Source: Loripinus fragilis
Lineage: Eukaryota; Mollusca; Bivalvia; Lucinida; Lucinidae
Length of the DNA: 64,000 nucleotides
Assembly: GCA_964019695.1 (NCBI GenBank)
Contig: OZ026527.1
Span: forward strand, 79,092,831 to 79,156,830
Direction of reading: 5' to 3'
Shown: positions 1 to 9,915 of the stretch, piece after piece
Numbering within the stretch: position 1 is the stretch's first letter
Layout: every line of letters starts with the position of its first letter
Notes under the pieces: generated by a model
The model's input: only the letters and a program-made list of their open reading frames with translations
What the model was told of the DNA's origin: nothing
The model's database searches: none
Translations under genes and position numbers: made by a program

Positions 1-880
1 TCAATAGTCTTCCCGCTGAATAGATGTCTATTTGATTGAAGAATGTACACCCCCGTAAGAATTCTAGCCTTGATTACACCTTTTCTGACCTCTGCCTCTG
101 AATCCAAACTGTTCCACATGAGATGAGTGTATCCTATCCTCAATGAACCCAAATAATGTTATGATAAGACCTAGTTGATAAAAAAACATCTTTTTACTTG
201 TGATTTTCCTGAGCGGGCGTAATGGCTGCCAACCTCCTCCAAAATGGCGCTTTTTTGCAACAGATATTTTGTCAGAGAAAGTTTCAATTTGGTGACGAAT
301 TCCGTCTAAAAGAACTCTTGTGGATTAAATGAACGTATAAACAGTTAATTGTGAATAAAAATAAGCTAAAATATTTCACAGGTGCACTAAAACATAAAAT
401 TTTTCAAGCAGTTAAAAACATGTCCTTCTTCAACGAGCGCCAAATCTTTATTACCATATTCTGAAATGCTATTTTTTTTGTATTTCATGAAAATGGGATA
501 TAAAATAACAAAAGTATGCGTTTATTTATGAAAAGTTAAAAATAGTTTTTCAGACCTTCTAATCATCTTCCAAACTGATGCTAAATTGAACATGGTGTAT
601 TTTAACTAATAGAGTATGCAGTATTTTCAAAATGGTAAAAAAACTTTAGCATTGAATAAAACAGAATAGAACTAGCTGCCTAGCTTGTTTATACCTAGAA
701 TATCTTTGCGGTGGTTCATGAAAAATAATGAACTTGATAGATGTCATAGTTTTAATATTTGATTGCATATACAGGTACAATGATATTATCTTTGCAGTGG
801 TTCATGAAAAATAACGAACTTGATAGATAGCATAATGTTTATATTTGATCGCAGATACAGGTACAATGATATTATTTGCT
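1..880 (+). other. intron sequence upstream of first exon array
   Basis: AT-rich with no recognisable exon. It contains a two-copy tandem duplication of about 85 bp: the TTGC(G/A)GTGGTTCATG block begins near 706 and again near 793. The end, about 884-932, is the natural intron 3' end whose sequence is reused in every unit of the following array. Confidence 0.6.
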
Positions 881-932
881 GAACATGTCTGAGATAATTC
901 ATTATTTTGTGAATTTGTCTATACATTTATAG

Positions 933-2936
933 GTGGATAACTTCCTCAGTGTTCTACATCTGTTGTTGAACATGGTACCACCGTCTGTTGAGAGCATGTC
1001 TGAGATAGTTCCCTATTCTGTTTGTATACATTTACAGGTGGATAACTTCCACAGTGTTTTACATCTGTTGTTGAACATGGTACCACCGTCTGTTGAGAGC
1101 AAGTCTGAGATAGTTCCCTATTCTGTTTGTATACATTTACAGGTGGATAACTTCCACAGTGTTTTACATCTGTTGTTGAACATGGTACCACCGTCTGTTG
1201 AGAGCATGTCTGAGATAGTTCCCTATTCTGTTTGTATACATTTACAGGTGGATAACTTCCACAGTGTTCTACATCTGTTGTTGAACATGAACCACCGTCT
1301 GTTGAGAGCATGTCTGAGATAGTTCCCTATTCTGTTTGTATACATTTACAGGTGGATAACTTCCACAGTGTTCTACATCTGTTGTTGAACATGGTACCAC
1401 CGTCTGTTGAGAGCATGTCTGAGATAGTTCCCTATTCTGTTTGTATACATTTACAGGTGGATAACTTCCACAGTGTTCTACATCTGTTGTTGAACATGGT
1501 ACCACCGTCTGTAGAGAGCATGTCTGAGATAGTTCCCTATTCTGTTTGTATACATTTACAGGTGGATAACTTCCACAGTGTTTTACATCTGTTGTTGAAC
1601 ATGGTACCACCGTCTGTTGAGAGCATGTCTGAGATAGTTCCCTATACTGTTTGTATACATTTACAGGTGGATAACTTCCACAGTGTTTTACATCTGTTGT
1701 TGAACATGAACCACCGTCTGTTGAGAGCAAGTCTGAGATAGTTCCCTATTCTGTTTGTATACATTTACAGGTGGATAACTTCCACAGTGTTTTACATCTG
1801 TTGTTGAACATGGTACCACCGTCTGTTGAGAGCATGTCTGAGATAGTTCCCTATTCTGTTTGTATACATTTACAGGTGGATAACTTCCACAGTGTTTTAC
1901 ATCTGTTGTTGAACATGGTACCACCGTCTGTTGAGAGCATGTCTGAGATAGTTCCCTATTCTGTTTGTATACATTTACAGGTGGATAACTTCCACAGTGT
2001 TTTACATCTGTTGTTGAACATGGTACCACCGTCTGTTGAGAGCAAGTCTGAGATAGTTCCCTATTCTGTTTGTATACATTTACAGGTGGATAACTTCCAC
2101 AGTGTTTTACATCTGTTGTTGAACATGAACCACCGTCTGTTGAGAGCAAGTCTGAGATAGTTCCCTATTCTGTTTGTATACATTTACAGGTGGATAACTT
2201 CCACAGTGTTCTACATCTGTTGTTGAACATGGTACCACCGTCTGTTGAGAGCATGTCTGAGATAGTGCCCTATTCTATTTAAGTTTGTTTACATTTACAG
2301 GTGGATAACTTCCACAGTGTTCTACATCTGTTGTTGAACATGGTACCACCGTCTGTTGAGAGCATGTCTGAGATAGTTCCCTATTCTGTTTGTATACATT
2401 CACAGGTGGATAACTTCCACAGTGTTTTACATCTGCTGTTGAACATGGTACCACCGTCTGTTGAGAGCATGTCTGAGATAGTTCCCTATTCTGTTTGTAT
2501 ACATTTACAGGTGGATAACTTCCACAGTGTTTTACATCTGTTGTTGAACATGGTACCACCGTCTGTTGAGAGCATGTCTGAGATAGTTCCCTATTCTGTT
2601 TGTATACATTTACAGGTGGATAACTTCCACAGTGTTCTACATCTGTTGTTGAACATGGTACCACCGTCTGTTGAGAGCATGTCTGAGATAGTTCATTATT
2701 CTGTTTGTATACATTTACAGGTGGATAACTTCCACAGTGTTTTACATCTGTTGTTGAACATGGTACCACCGTCTGTTGAGAGCATGTCTGAGATAGTTCC
2801 CTATTCTGTTTGTATACATTTACAGGTGGATAACTTCCACAGTGTTCTACATCTGTTGTTGAACATGGTACCACCGTCTGTTGAGAGCATGTCTGAGATA
2901 GTGCCCTATTCTATTTAAGTTTGTTTACATTTACAG
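933..2936 (+). repeat. Tandem array of 19 intron-end plus exon-start units
   Basis: Units begin at 933, 1038, 1143, 1248, 1352, 1457, 1562, 1667, 1771, 1876, 1981, 2086, 2190, 2301, 2406, 2511, 2616, 2721 and 2826, and the true exon starts at 2937. The period is 105 bp, with 104-bp variants and two 111-bp variants. Each unit is the exon start (VDNFHSVLHLL...) followed by about 45 bp of intron 3' end finishing in TTTACAG, so each carries its own splice acceptor. A one-base deletion recurs every 419 bp (about 1284, 1703, 2122), and a GTGCCC/TTTAAG variant recurs 636 bp apart, so amplification was in blocks. Because 105 is 35 codons, long ORFs run through the units on both strands; I regard these as a by-product. 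Confidence 0.95.
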
Positions 2937-3105
2937 GTGGATAACTTCCACAGTGTTCTACATCTGTTGTTTATTATGGTACCACCGTCTGTAGAGAGTT
3001 TGTCTCATAGCAGCTCAACAAGTAAAGACAAAGATGGTAATGATGATAAAAATAATTCTCAAGAAGATGACAATATTTCAGAGATCATTCTACACCAGAA
3101 GGATA
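2937..3105 (+). CDS. DLEC1: DLEC1 exon 1 of window
   Basis: The acceptor is TTTACAG and the frame is phase 0. It encodes VDNFHSVLHLL..MVPPSVESLSHSS followed by a polar, acidic linker rich in S, K, D and N. The first part matches the DFHSVLQMVLEEVP region of vertebrate DLEC1 (from memory). There are two usable phase-1 donors: GTAATG after 3036 and GTTAGT after 3105. The linker stays open as far as the second, so the long form is chosen; the short form is equally in frame. Every base of the exon start is duplicated in the array upstream, so transcripts could enter at any of 20 acceptors. Confidence 0.8.
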
Positions 3106-4376
3106 GTTAGTGTACATTTTAATCTGTATTTATAGGGGTGGAGCGCCAGGAGCCCTCAAGAAGCATTTACATGAGTTTCATCAGAAGGAATACCTAGCCT
3201 GATCATAAAAAACAATACTTTATACCATAGTAATATATAGCAAGCAATACTACACTACAGTGGAATCTCTTGAAGTTTTACCTTGCTAGAAGCAACTTTT
3301 GACCGTCAGCTGCTAATGTTGAAAAACAGTTTGGACCAAGATCAGGCAAAATTTCATTAGGGACTGCACTGTTTGCTTAGATAAAAACCATCTTAACGGA
3401 CAGAAATATTTAGAAATTTTGACCTGTTACCCCTTAAAAATACTAAAGGAATATTCCCAATCTTATTGTTTCAATCTGTATGACAGGCCCCCAGATAAGA
3501 GTGTGTAACTGAAAATTATTTTTCTTATTTCTCAACCAAAACATATGTTGTGGGTACTCAAAAGAACCGTCTCAAGAAGGTTCTTTTGAGCACCCAACAC
3601 ACATGTTTAAACTGATGGATAAGAAAATAGTTGCAATTTTACGCTAAAATAATTTGCTTAACTGGCCCTATGGTATGAGATGATCCATCAGAATAGAAAG
3701 GGTTTATTGATGCCTTGTGGTCACCTGTTAGGAAAGGGCTGACCTCTTGGCTCTCGTTTGTGATGTTTATTTGTGAAGTTGTCACTTTCCCATTGGTATC
3801 CTGGGTCAGGTGTGGTGCTTGATTGTATCGATTCCTGGTCTTTGCCCTTTATCTTACTTATTTTAAAAAGTCTTTTGTCATAAATTGTATTTTCCAATGG
3901 TGATAGTCAAAAATATCACCACAGAATACAATTTTCTGTTGGTGTGAAGAGGTTCTCATTCATTAGTCATTTGAGATTTCTTTTTCACAACACCAGATCG
4001 GGATTTCTGTTGTTGTTACCCATGTGAGATCATTCTCACATACCCGTACAAGCCTGTGGGAAAGATAAAAATAAACAGCCTCACATCGTCTATGACGTCA
4101 TTGTAATGTTAAAATGTTGTCACCTTGTCGCATCTCAGCGTATTCAGGATTTTCTGGAATACTTTTTCATGCTTTTCCAATATAAAATGAGGTATTTAGT
4201 GGTGAGCAAGAAAAAGAATTCATTATTCGTGTGAGGATGGGATAGAAAAATCTGTCCCTCGTGATCACCGTTTGTCATCACTCGGCAAGCCTCGTGATGC
4301 CATTTGGTGATCCTCGGGACAGATTTTTCTCTCCCACTCTCACAGTCATGATGGGTTTTATAATCTCATATTTTAG
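3106..4376 (+). other. Intron with MITE and hairpin
   Basis: Holds a palindromic MITE copy (3480-3672), a minus-oriented repeat fragment also seen at 30000 and 57465 (about 3700-3860), and an inverted repeat at 4228-4345. The inverted repeat has arms around GAAAAATCTGTCCC / GGGACAGATTTTTC and ends about 30 bp before the first exon copy at 4377. Confidence 0.6.
3480..3672 (+). mobile_element. Palindromic MITE, family M1
   Basis: About 190 bp with complementary ends (AAGAGTGTGTAAC and related) and a centre where AAAAGAACCGTCTC faces GAGACGGTTCTTTT. Other copies are near 5868, 8244, 17723, 29169, 31892, 36768, 37027, 39455, 48069, 54220 and 59500. No ORF. Non-autonomous foldback/MITE type inferred. 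Confidence 0.75.
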
Positions 4377-4628
4377 TGGCACCATTTGTTGATGTGACAG
4401 CTCTTGAGATTGAGGTAAGAGGGGAGAGCACTCCACTTAATGTAGTTCTTCACCCCTATGCTACACATTAGTCAGTTGAGATTTCTTTATCCCATATTTC
4501 AGTGGCACCATTTGTTGATGTGACAGCTCTTGAGATTGAGGTGAAAGGGGAGAGCACTCCACTTAATGTGGTTCTCCACCCCTATGCCACTCATTAGTCA
4601 GTTGAGATTTCTTTATCCCATATTTCAG
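4377..4628 (+). repeat. Two upstream tandem copies of exon 2 start
   Basis: Copies of the exon 2 acceptor and about 100 bp of exon start at 4377 and 4503, 126 bp apart, followed by the true exon at 4629. Both read VAPFVDVTALEIEVKG-like sequence in the correct frame, then run into the codon TAG (CAT TAG) where intron sequence has been joined. Use of either acceptor with read-through would therefore stop translation. Confidence 0.9.
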
Positions 4629-4768
4629 TGGCACCATTTGTTGATGTGACAGCTCTTGAGATTGAGGTGAAAGGGGAGAGCACTCCACTTAATGTAGTTC
4701 TCCACCCCTATGCTACACATGTACCAGGGAAAAACCTTGTTGGAACAACGCTGAAGAAAATGATAACG
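4629..4768 (+). CDS. DLEC1: DLEC1 exon 2 of window
   Basis: Acceptor ATTTCAG, donor GTAACT, phases 1 to 0. It encodes APFVDVTALEIEVKGEST then PLNVVLHPYATHVPGKN and ends LKKMIT. It corresponds to the LEIEVKGSVEPFQVLLEPYA block of vertebrate DLEC1. This is the only one of three tandem copies that continues past the duplicated segment to a donor. Confidence 0.88.
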
Positions 4769-4866
4769 GTAACTAAATAAATCTTCTTAGACATTGTTAC
4801 CCAGTCCTTTAGTCAAAATAATATGTATAAAAAAATTATTTTTCTTATTTCCTAACAGAAACATAT

Positions 4867-5867
4867 CCTCGGGAGACCAAACTGCGCCACGCTAAGCTTT
4901 ATCGGTAATTCTAACTATAAATCAAATGAGGCATGCAAAATTAAATATGCTTGCCTTATTTATGCATCATTTTTGCATTCCACTGGATAAATCCTTATTC
5001 CGATCCAACATGGTACTATGACACGCGAAGCTTACGTAAACATGTTTAATTGAAGTGTGCCATTTTGGGTTTGACCTACTTCCACCAGGGAGTGACGTCA
5101 CACTATTCCCGCGGAAAAAATCAAAATTAAGGCCAAGCATAAATTTAATATTGGGTTTAAACAACATTCAACTTTCTTAAGATACAAAATTGGGGAAAAA
5201 AAGAACTGTTTCAATCTGTAAAAGCAAAGTATCTATATGCACTCTACCAGACAGCCTGTCTCTCAAAGTGGTGTGGGGTATGTTGTACAGTTTTGCAGCT
5301 TTTTTCACTGGCATTTTATTTTCTACACACTGAATGTAGGCATTCGTCAGTGCATCATGGGCGTAGACCTTTTGGGGTTCTGAATTCTGTTCTGATGCAG
5401 AATTTGTTGAGGTTTTGCCACCAAAAAGGGCAAAGAAACACACACAAAAAACGTCATAAAAATGTGTTCTATTCTAAGACCCCAAACTACAAAAAATCAA
5501 TATTAAAATAGCTTGTCCTAATAATTGTGTTACGCTACCACGTGACTTCCATTCATGAAATGTCAACATTGCAGACGACTGGTTTCAATTTTGCCCAAAC
5601 TTTGGAATTTTAGAAAATCACGTGAGTTATGAAGGGGCATTTTCGGACATAAGTAAAAGTGAGTAAAATAAGCTATCTAAAGTTAAAAATGCTGTACTTA
5701 ACTGTTTGTGCCTTATTTTGACAGGATCAACTTTTCCTCGCAGTGTTTACACTTCCGTTAAAAAATTCCCACAGTCACTCTCGCTCGCACTCGAGATTTC
5801 GCGATATTACAGAGTAAACAACAAACATGGCGGACGTATGGAGCTGGCGAATGTAGGGTATTTGACG
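4867..5867 (-). mobile_element. 1-kb insertion splitting an M1 MITE
   Basis: Left of this stretch, 4831-4866 is the left arm of an M1 MITE; right of it, 5868-5950 is the remainder. ATAT is present on both sides (4863-4866 and 5868-5871), consistent with a short target duplication. I see no terminal inverted repeats. The insert is more CpG-rich than its surroundings, especially 5730-5840, and carries a helix-turn-helix ORF on the minus strand. Its class is unknown: retrocopy, domesticated fragment or DNA transposon piece. Confidence 0.55.
5177..5443 (-). pseudogene. Psq-type helix-turn-helix ORF fragment
   Basis: An 88-residue open frame. Residues about 31-68 (5240-5353) read like a pipsqueak/CENP-B-type DNA-binding helix-turn-helix: an A-Y pattern, then MPVKKAAKLYNIPHTTLRDR and LSGRV. 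The IP-TLRDRLSG signature is typical of HTH-psq domains in transposases (pogo/Tigger-like) and in expanded invertebrate gene families (family knowledge). The sequence after GRVH looks intronic, so this is probably one exon or a fragment. No catalytic domain is visible nearby. It lies inside the insertion 4867-5867. Confidence 0.6.
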
Positions 5868-6615
5868 ATATGTTATGGGTACCCAAAAGAAAGATTTCAT
5901 GAGATGGTTCTTTGAGCACCTAAAACATATGTTAAAAATGATGGTTAAGAAAAAAATAATCTAATTTTCAATATAAAGGAATGAATTCTGTTGGAGTTAC
6001 AGATTACACAAACTAGGCACCCCCTAAGCATTTCGGACAAAAAGATGTCTAAGTTCAACACCCGTATAAAATGAGAAAAAAATATTAAATGTGCACAAAA
6101 TAGGAGGTGTACATCTTCAATGTGTGCACAAAAGATAGGCTGCACATGTTCATTGTGTGAACAATCATAATACAAAGTATGAATATAAAGGAAAGTATAC
6201 TGCTTGAGTTATAGATTACACAAACCAGACACCCCCTAATATAAGCATTTTGAATGAAAAAAAATTCAACTGAAAATTTCTGAAAATATCTAAACCTTGG
6301 TTACCTATTAACTAGTCCTCTTCCATAAAGCAACCCACCACAGACAGGCAAAACACATTTATATAGTTTCATCTGGTGCTCAGTAGATTTTTAACCCTTA
6401 GCCCACCACTAATTTTTGTCTTGAAAACCTCTGTTTTTTTTATGTCTGCTGCATATATTCAAGTACTACCTAAGAACATAAAAGATGAGAAGAGCCGACA
6501 TATAAGTCCTGTCTAGTGGGAATTGGGTTAAGTTCTCAGTATTGCTCTTGAAAATGTATGCTTGAGAAGTCTTTATTATTATTATTTTCTTTATGAAGCT
6601 ATAATTATCTTGTAG

Positions 6616-6709
6616 ATGGCGAACCACAGCCATTCAACCATCACATTCCATTGGGAGCCTTATATAGAGAAATATATCCTAGAGGTGGAACCACCATTTG
6701 GTGAATTAG
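6616..6709 (+). CDS. DLEC1: DLEC1 exon 3 of window
   Basis: Acceptor TTGTAG, donor GTAAGA, phases 0 to 1. It encodes MANHSHSTITFHWEPY then a stretch ending EVEPPFGEL. The pattern small residues-HWE-EVEPP-G-L is the middle of an MSP/ASH beta-sandwich and matches the LWG...IIEVEPGTGVI block of DLEC1. No tandem duplication is seen at this exon. Confidence 0.85.
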
Positions 6710-7980
6710 GTAAGATTGCTTACAAAATACATTATTTATTTATCCTAAATATAGAGACATGTTTATTCTTTGTATAGGGTCACTATAGAAAATTAGAATA
6801 TTTGAGCTATATTTCGTAAATGTTACCTAAATATGTATTTTTTAGTGGTTTATTGATTTTGATACATGGTCATGTGATAGAAAACACTAAAACTACTTGT
6901 GCCGAAGAGAGAGCATAAAGTGTAACTTTCCATATTTTGGCCACAGGAAGAAAATACAAAAACAATGGTTGTAGAAATGCATTTAGTAGGGTAATAAGGG
7001 AAATTAACAAATAGACTTCCCTTTTCGTATTCTATATTTAGCAATAAATGTTTCTATTTCTTGTCCCTATAATTTATATGGTTCATACTGTCTGTTGTAT
7101 GATACAAGTATTCCAATTTCAGCCACTGTCCTGACCGCTGCAACTTTTCTAGTTTCTCTATTTTGTACTCCTGTTCTGCTTAGTCCATCTTTTCATTATG
7201 TCCTTGGTTACTAATTTTTACAACGTTGCGATGTTTCGTTAGCTGACGTCACATCCTTTACTGACAGTTGCAAATTATTATATTTTGTTATGCGACAATG
7301 TAGTAAGTTATTTAAATCAAGGAAACTCTGTGACACTACTTAAAAATGATTTTTTTGTGTGTGAAAATGGTTAGATTTTGCTATATATACATGACATTAT
7401 TAAAGGACACATTACATAATGCTACTAAATTTGTAAATCATTGGTTGTTTATCATTTCTTATTCATGGCATCACTCCAAGACGGGAGGTCAAATATTTGT
7501 TAAATGCTGTATTATGATTTTCTCAAGGATTGAGACTTCAAACGGAGCATTGACAGTTCCCATAATATACTTGCGAGAAATAATTGGACAACAGGGGACA
7601 AAAATATTTCAATATTGCCCTTGTCCTGCAGGACGGGTGACTTACAATTTTCACTCGTCCTGCAAACACGTGCACTTGTTCTTTAAAAGCGTATGCAATA
7701 AATAACATAAGGGAAAAATATGTAATATGACTCCCTCGTGGAATTACTCGTCCTTTCTAGATTTCACTTGTAATTATGAGCAGACGAGTGGAATTGTTGT
7801 CCCCTGGACAAGCCCTCTGATCAGGGTGGACACTATTTATCATCTGATCATTATATTTTACACACCTATTTAGTGTCATCGAATGCAACTGTTGAAATTG
7901 TAGGGAAGTATTGTTAGTATTTTAACTCTTGTCCTGGTGAACCCAGATTTATCCTTTTTTGAAAACATTGTAGATCCATT
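6710..7980 (+). other. Intron, mostly unassigned repeats
   Basis: AT-rich. 7260-7520 is a diverged relative of the family C repeat seen at 8555, 38310 and 54495. 7615-7800 contains the CTTGTCCTGCAGGAC motif and an ACTCGTCCTTTCTAG block also found near 13800. No exon is recognisable, and the open frame at 7346-7705 has no family signature. Confidence 0.5.
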
Positions 7981-7984
7981 CAGC

Positions 7985-8215
7985 TGGCATCTGACAAAAT
8001 CATCTGATATCATCATCATAATCAGATTTTTGATTAACATGCAGGTGTAGGGGCATCATCCACATCAGTGGGCCCCCCTCCAGGTAACTGGCTAGCTGCA
8101 TGCATAGCTTGATCTTTAGGTGCTCCTTTCTTGAGGGTCAACTGTCGTGAGCTTCCAATCATGGCAGTCCTTTACCATCATTTTCTTCAGTGTCATCTTG
8201 GGCCTCCCTGATCAG
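7985..8215 (-). pseudogene. LINE-like ORF C-terminal remnant (minus)
   Basis: The reverse strand reads RPKM.LKKM..KDCHDWKL then TTVDPQERST, a few changed codons, and GGPTDVDDAPTPA followed by a stop. The same tail occurs on the plus strand at 28799-28983. This is the kind of sequence found at the C-terminal end of reverse-transcriptase ORFs of invertebrate non-LTR elements (family knowledge). It carries stops and is not functional. Confidence 0.6.
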
Positions 8216-8243
8216 GGCCTATACTGTTGTCCACTCTGCTTGT

Positions 8244-8440
8244 AACAGGGCTTTAGTTAAGAGTGTGTTACAGAAAAATAATTATCTTATTTCTCAACCA
8301 AAACATATGTTGTGGGTACTCAAAAAGAACCGTCTCAGTGAGACGGTTCTTTTGAGCACCCAAAACATATGCTAAAAATCATGGTTAAGAAAATATTTAC
8401 AAGTTTAAGCTGAATTATTTTGTTTATCTAAACCTGTGTT
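8244..8440 (+). mobile_element. Palindromic MITE, family M1
   Basis: A complete copy with the CCGTCTCAGTGAGACGG centre and both ends. It lies immediately beside the LINE remnant. Confidence 0.75.
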
Positions 8441-8554
8441 GTAAATACATGCTTATAACTGGAATGCTGCAGGTTAACAGAATAACAATTGGAAAGGAGT
8501 GAGGTACATATAAATCTCCAGCATGGCCAGGATTAAGTCTCAACATATTAGGGG

Positions 8555-8910
8555 TATATATAGAGGATCTTACATGAGTGCTCATGTTTTATTGAATTTA
8601 TTAAACAATTTGAGGAAAAGCGACAAAATGCGAGGCTTGCTGAGCATTTTATTGCTTTTTCCCAACGAGTTTAATAAATTCAATAATACAGGAGCAGGAA
8701 TATAAGATTCTATTTATCACATGACATTAAAATTACTTAAAAACCACATTTTTGGCGTGAAAACGTCAATATTTTGCCACTTTTACGCAACGTTATAATG
8801 GTGGTAATTACATAACGTTACTAAATCTGTAAACCACTAGTGGTTTATCAATTTTTATTGCATGACGTTATATCACTCCCAGACGCGACGTCATGTGATT
8901 AATCTTGTTA
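8555..8910 (+). mobile_element. Interspersed repeat, family C
   Basis: Begins ATCTTACATGAGTGCTCATG and ends near CCCAGACGCGACGTCATGTG. Copies are at 38310-38965 (split by a SINE) and 54495-55770 (split by a larger insertion). No ORF and no clear terminal repeat; class undetermined. Confidence 0.6.
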
Positions 8911-8928
8911 TTATTTGAAATATTTTAG

Positions 8929-9067
8929 ACCCAGGTATGGCTATGGACATGGAACTATGTATCACTGGTCCGGAACCAGGGAAGATAGATCATACCCTGT
9001 ACTGTCATGTGATGAACCTTTAGGAACCACTGCACCTACAATCTTGTTATTATTTGAAATGTTTCAG
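8929..9067 (+). repeat. Upstream pseudo-copy of exon 4
   Basis: A tandem copy 139 bp before exon 4, with its own acceptor (ATTTTAG). It reads PGMAMDMELCITGPEPGKID as in the true exon, then a frame change gives AACCTTTAG with an in-frame stop. The unit ends with the same TTATTATTTGAAAT intron end as the true exon. Confidence 0.9.
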
Positions 9068-9198
9068 ATCCTGGCATGGCTATGGATATGGAACTATGTA
9101 TCACTGGTCCGGAACCTGGTAAGATAGATCACACCCTGTACTGTCATGTGATGAACCTGGAAGAGCCACTGCACCTACAAGTACAAGCAGAATTCAAG
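9068..9198 (+). CDS. DLEC1: DLEC1 exon 4 of window
   Basis: Acceptor GTTTCAG, donor GTACTG, phases 1 to 0. It encodes DPGMAMDMELCITGPEPGK then IDHTLYCHVMNLEEPLHL and ends VQAEFK. This matches the GDFELNFTGGVPGP...LHIEAVFK block of DLEC1, the last strands of one MSP/ASH module. The final AEFK joins exon 5's GPE in phase 0, as in vertebrates. Confidence 0.88.
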
Positions 9199-9247
9199 GT
9201 ACTGTTTACCCTATACGCGCTAATGGAATCTACCTTCTGGTCTGATA

Positions 9248-9420
9248 CAGTAAATCCTGTCTTAAACAGCCACTCAAAAAGAAGACCAAAAATTGATTTT
9301 CAAGACTGATTATTGCTTATAGATGCATGTCAAAAGTATACTCTTCATTATGCTACCATTTGTCTTTAAGAACTTTGTTTTGTCTATTTTGAGTGGCCGC
9401 TTAAGACAGGTTATATTGTA
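9248..9420 (+). mobile_element. TIR element, family M7
   Basis: The left end ACAGTAAATCCTGTCTTAA and the right end TTAAGACAGGTTAT are inverted, with GGCCACTCAAAAA-like subterminal sequence. Related copies are at 53205-53354, 60979-61552, 62334-62423 and starting at 63975. Confidence 0.65.
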
Positions 9421-9915
9421 TAATAAACTTTTTTAGGAGCTGTAGTACCAAAATTGCAGCAGATATTTAGAAGCACTTCATGTTTTTTAGGCAAAATAGA
9501 TAAGACATAATAAAGATAAGGATTGGTTATTTCGTAATTAATTTAGACATTTTGATTTTTTTATACCCACCCACCTTGACACTAAACAAAGAGCTCATCA
9601 TCTCCAACCATATCTCTTTTATACAAGCCAGGATTAATCCTCTCCCATGGGTGGAGCTAGTCTGATTTGCCTTCTTTAAAGGTATCCTCAGCAGTTTGAG
9701 GGTCTGTGGAATCGAAGAGATAAATCTTAAGAAAACTCTGGCTATTAACAGAAAAGCTAAGTACATCACATATCTAAAATTGACTTTTAGCTAAGTACAT
9801 CACATATACAAAATTGACTTTCAGCTAAGTACATGGCATATCAAAAATTGAAATAGTCAACATTGAAGGACATGATCATTAGTGTGGTGATTAAAAGGCT
9901 GACCTGGCCTAGAAC

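Noticed and set aside
933..2918. Long open frames on both strands (up to 205 codons)
   Set aside because: They are translations of the 105-bp exon-edge array; frames stay open because the period is a multiple of three. Only the reading in DLEC1's frame has homology.
933..2936. Possible CRISPR-like or satellite-only array
   Set aside because: There are no unique spacers; units are an intron end joined to an exon start of a recognisable animal gene.
5820..5860. ATGGCGGACG start-like context in a CpG-rich stretch
   Set aside because: The frame closes after a few codons; may be a captured 5' end, but there is no gene to attach it to.
7346..7705. 119-codon open frame
   Set aside because: Overlaps a diverged family C repeat and has no recognisable domain.
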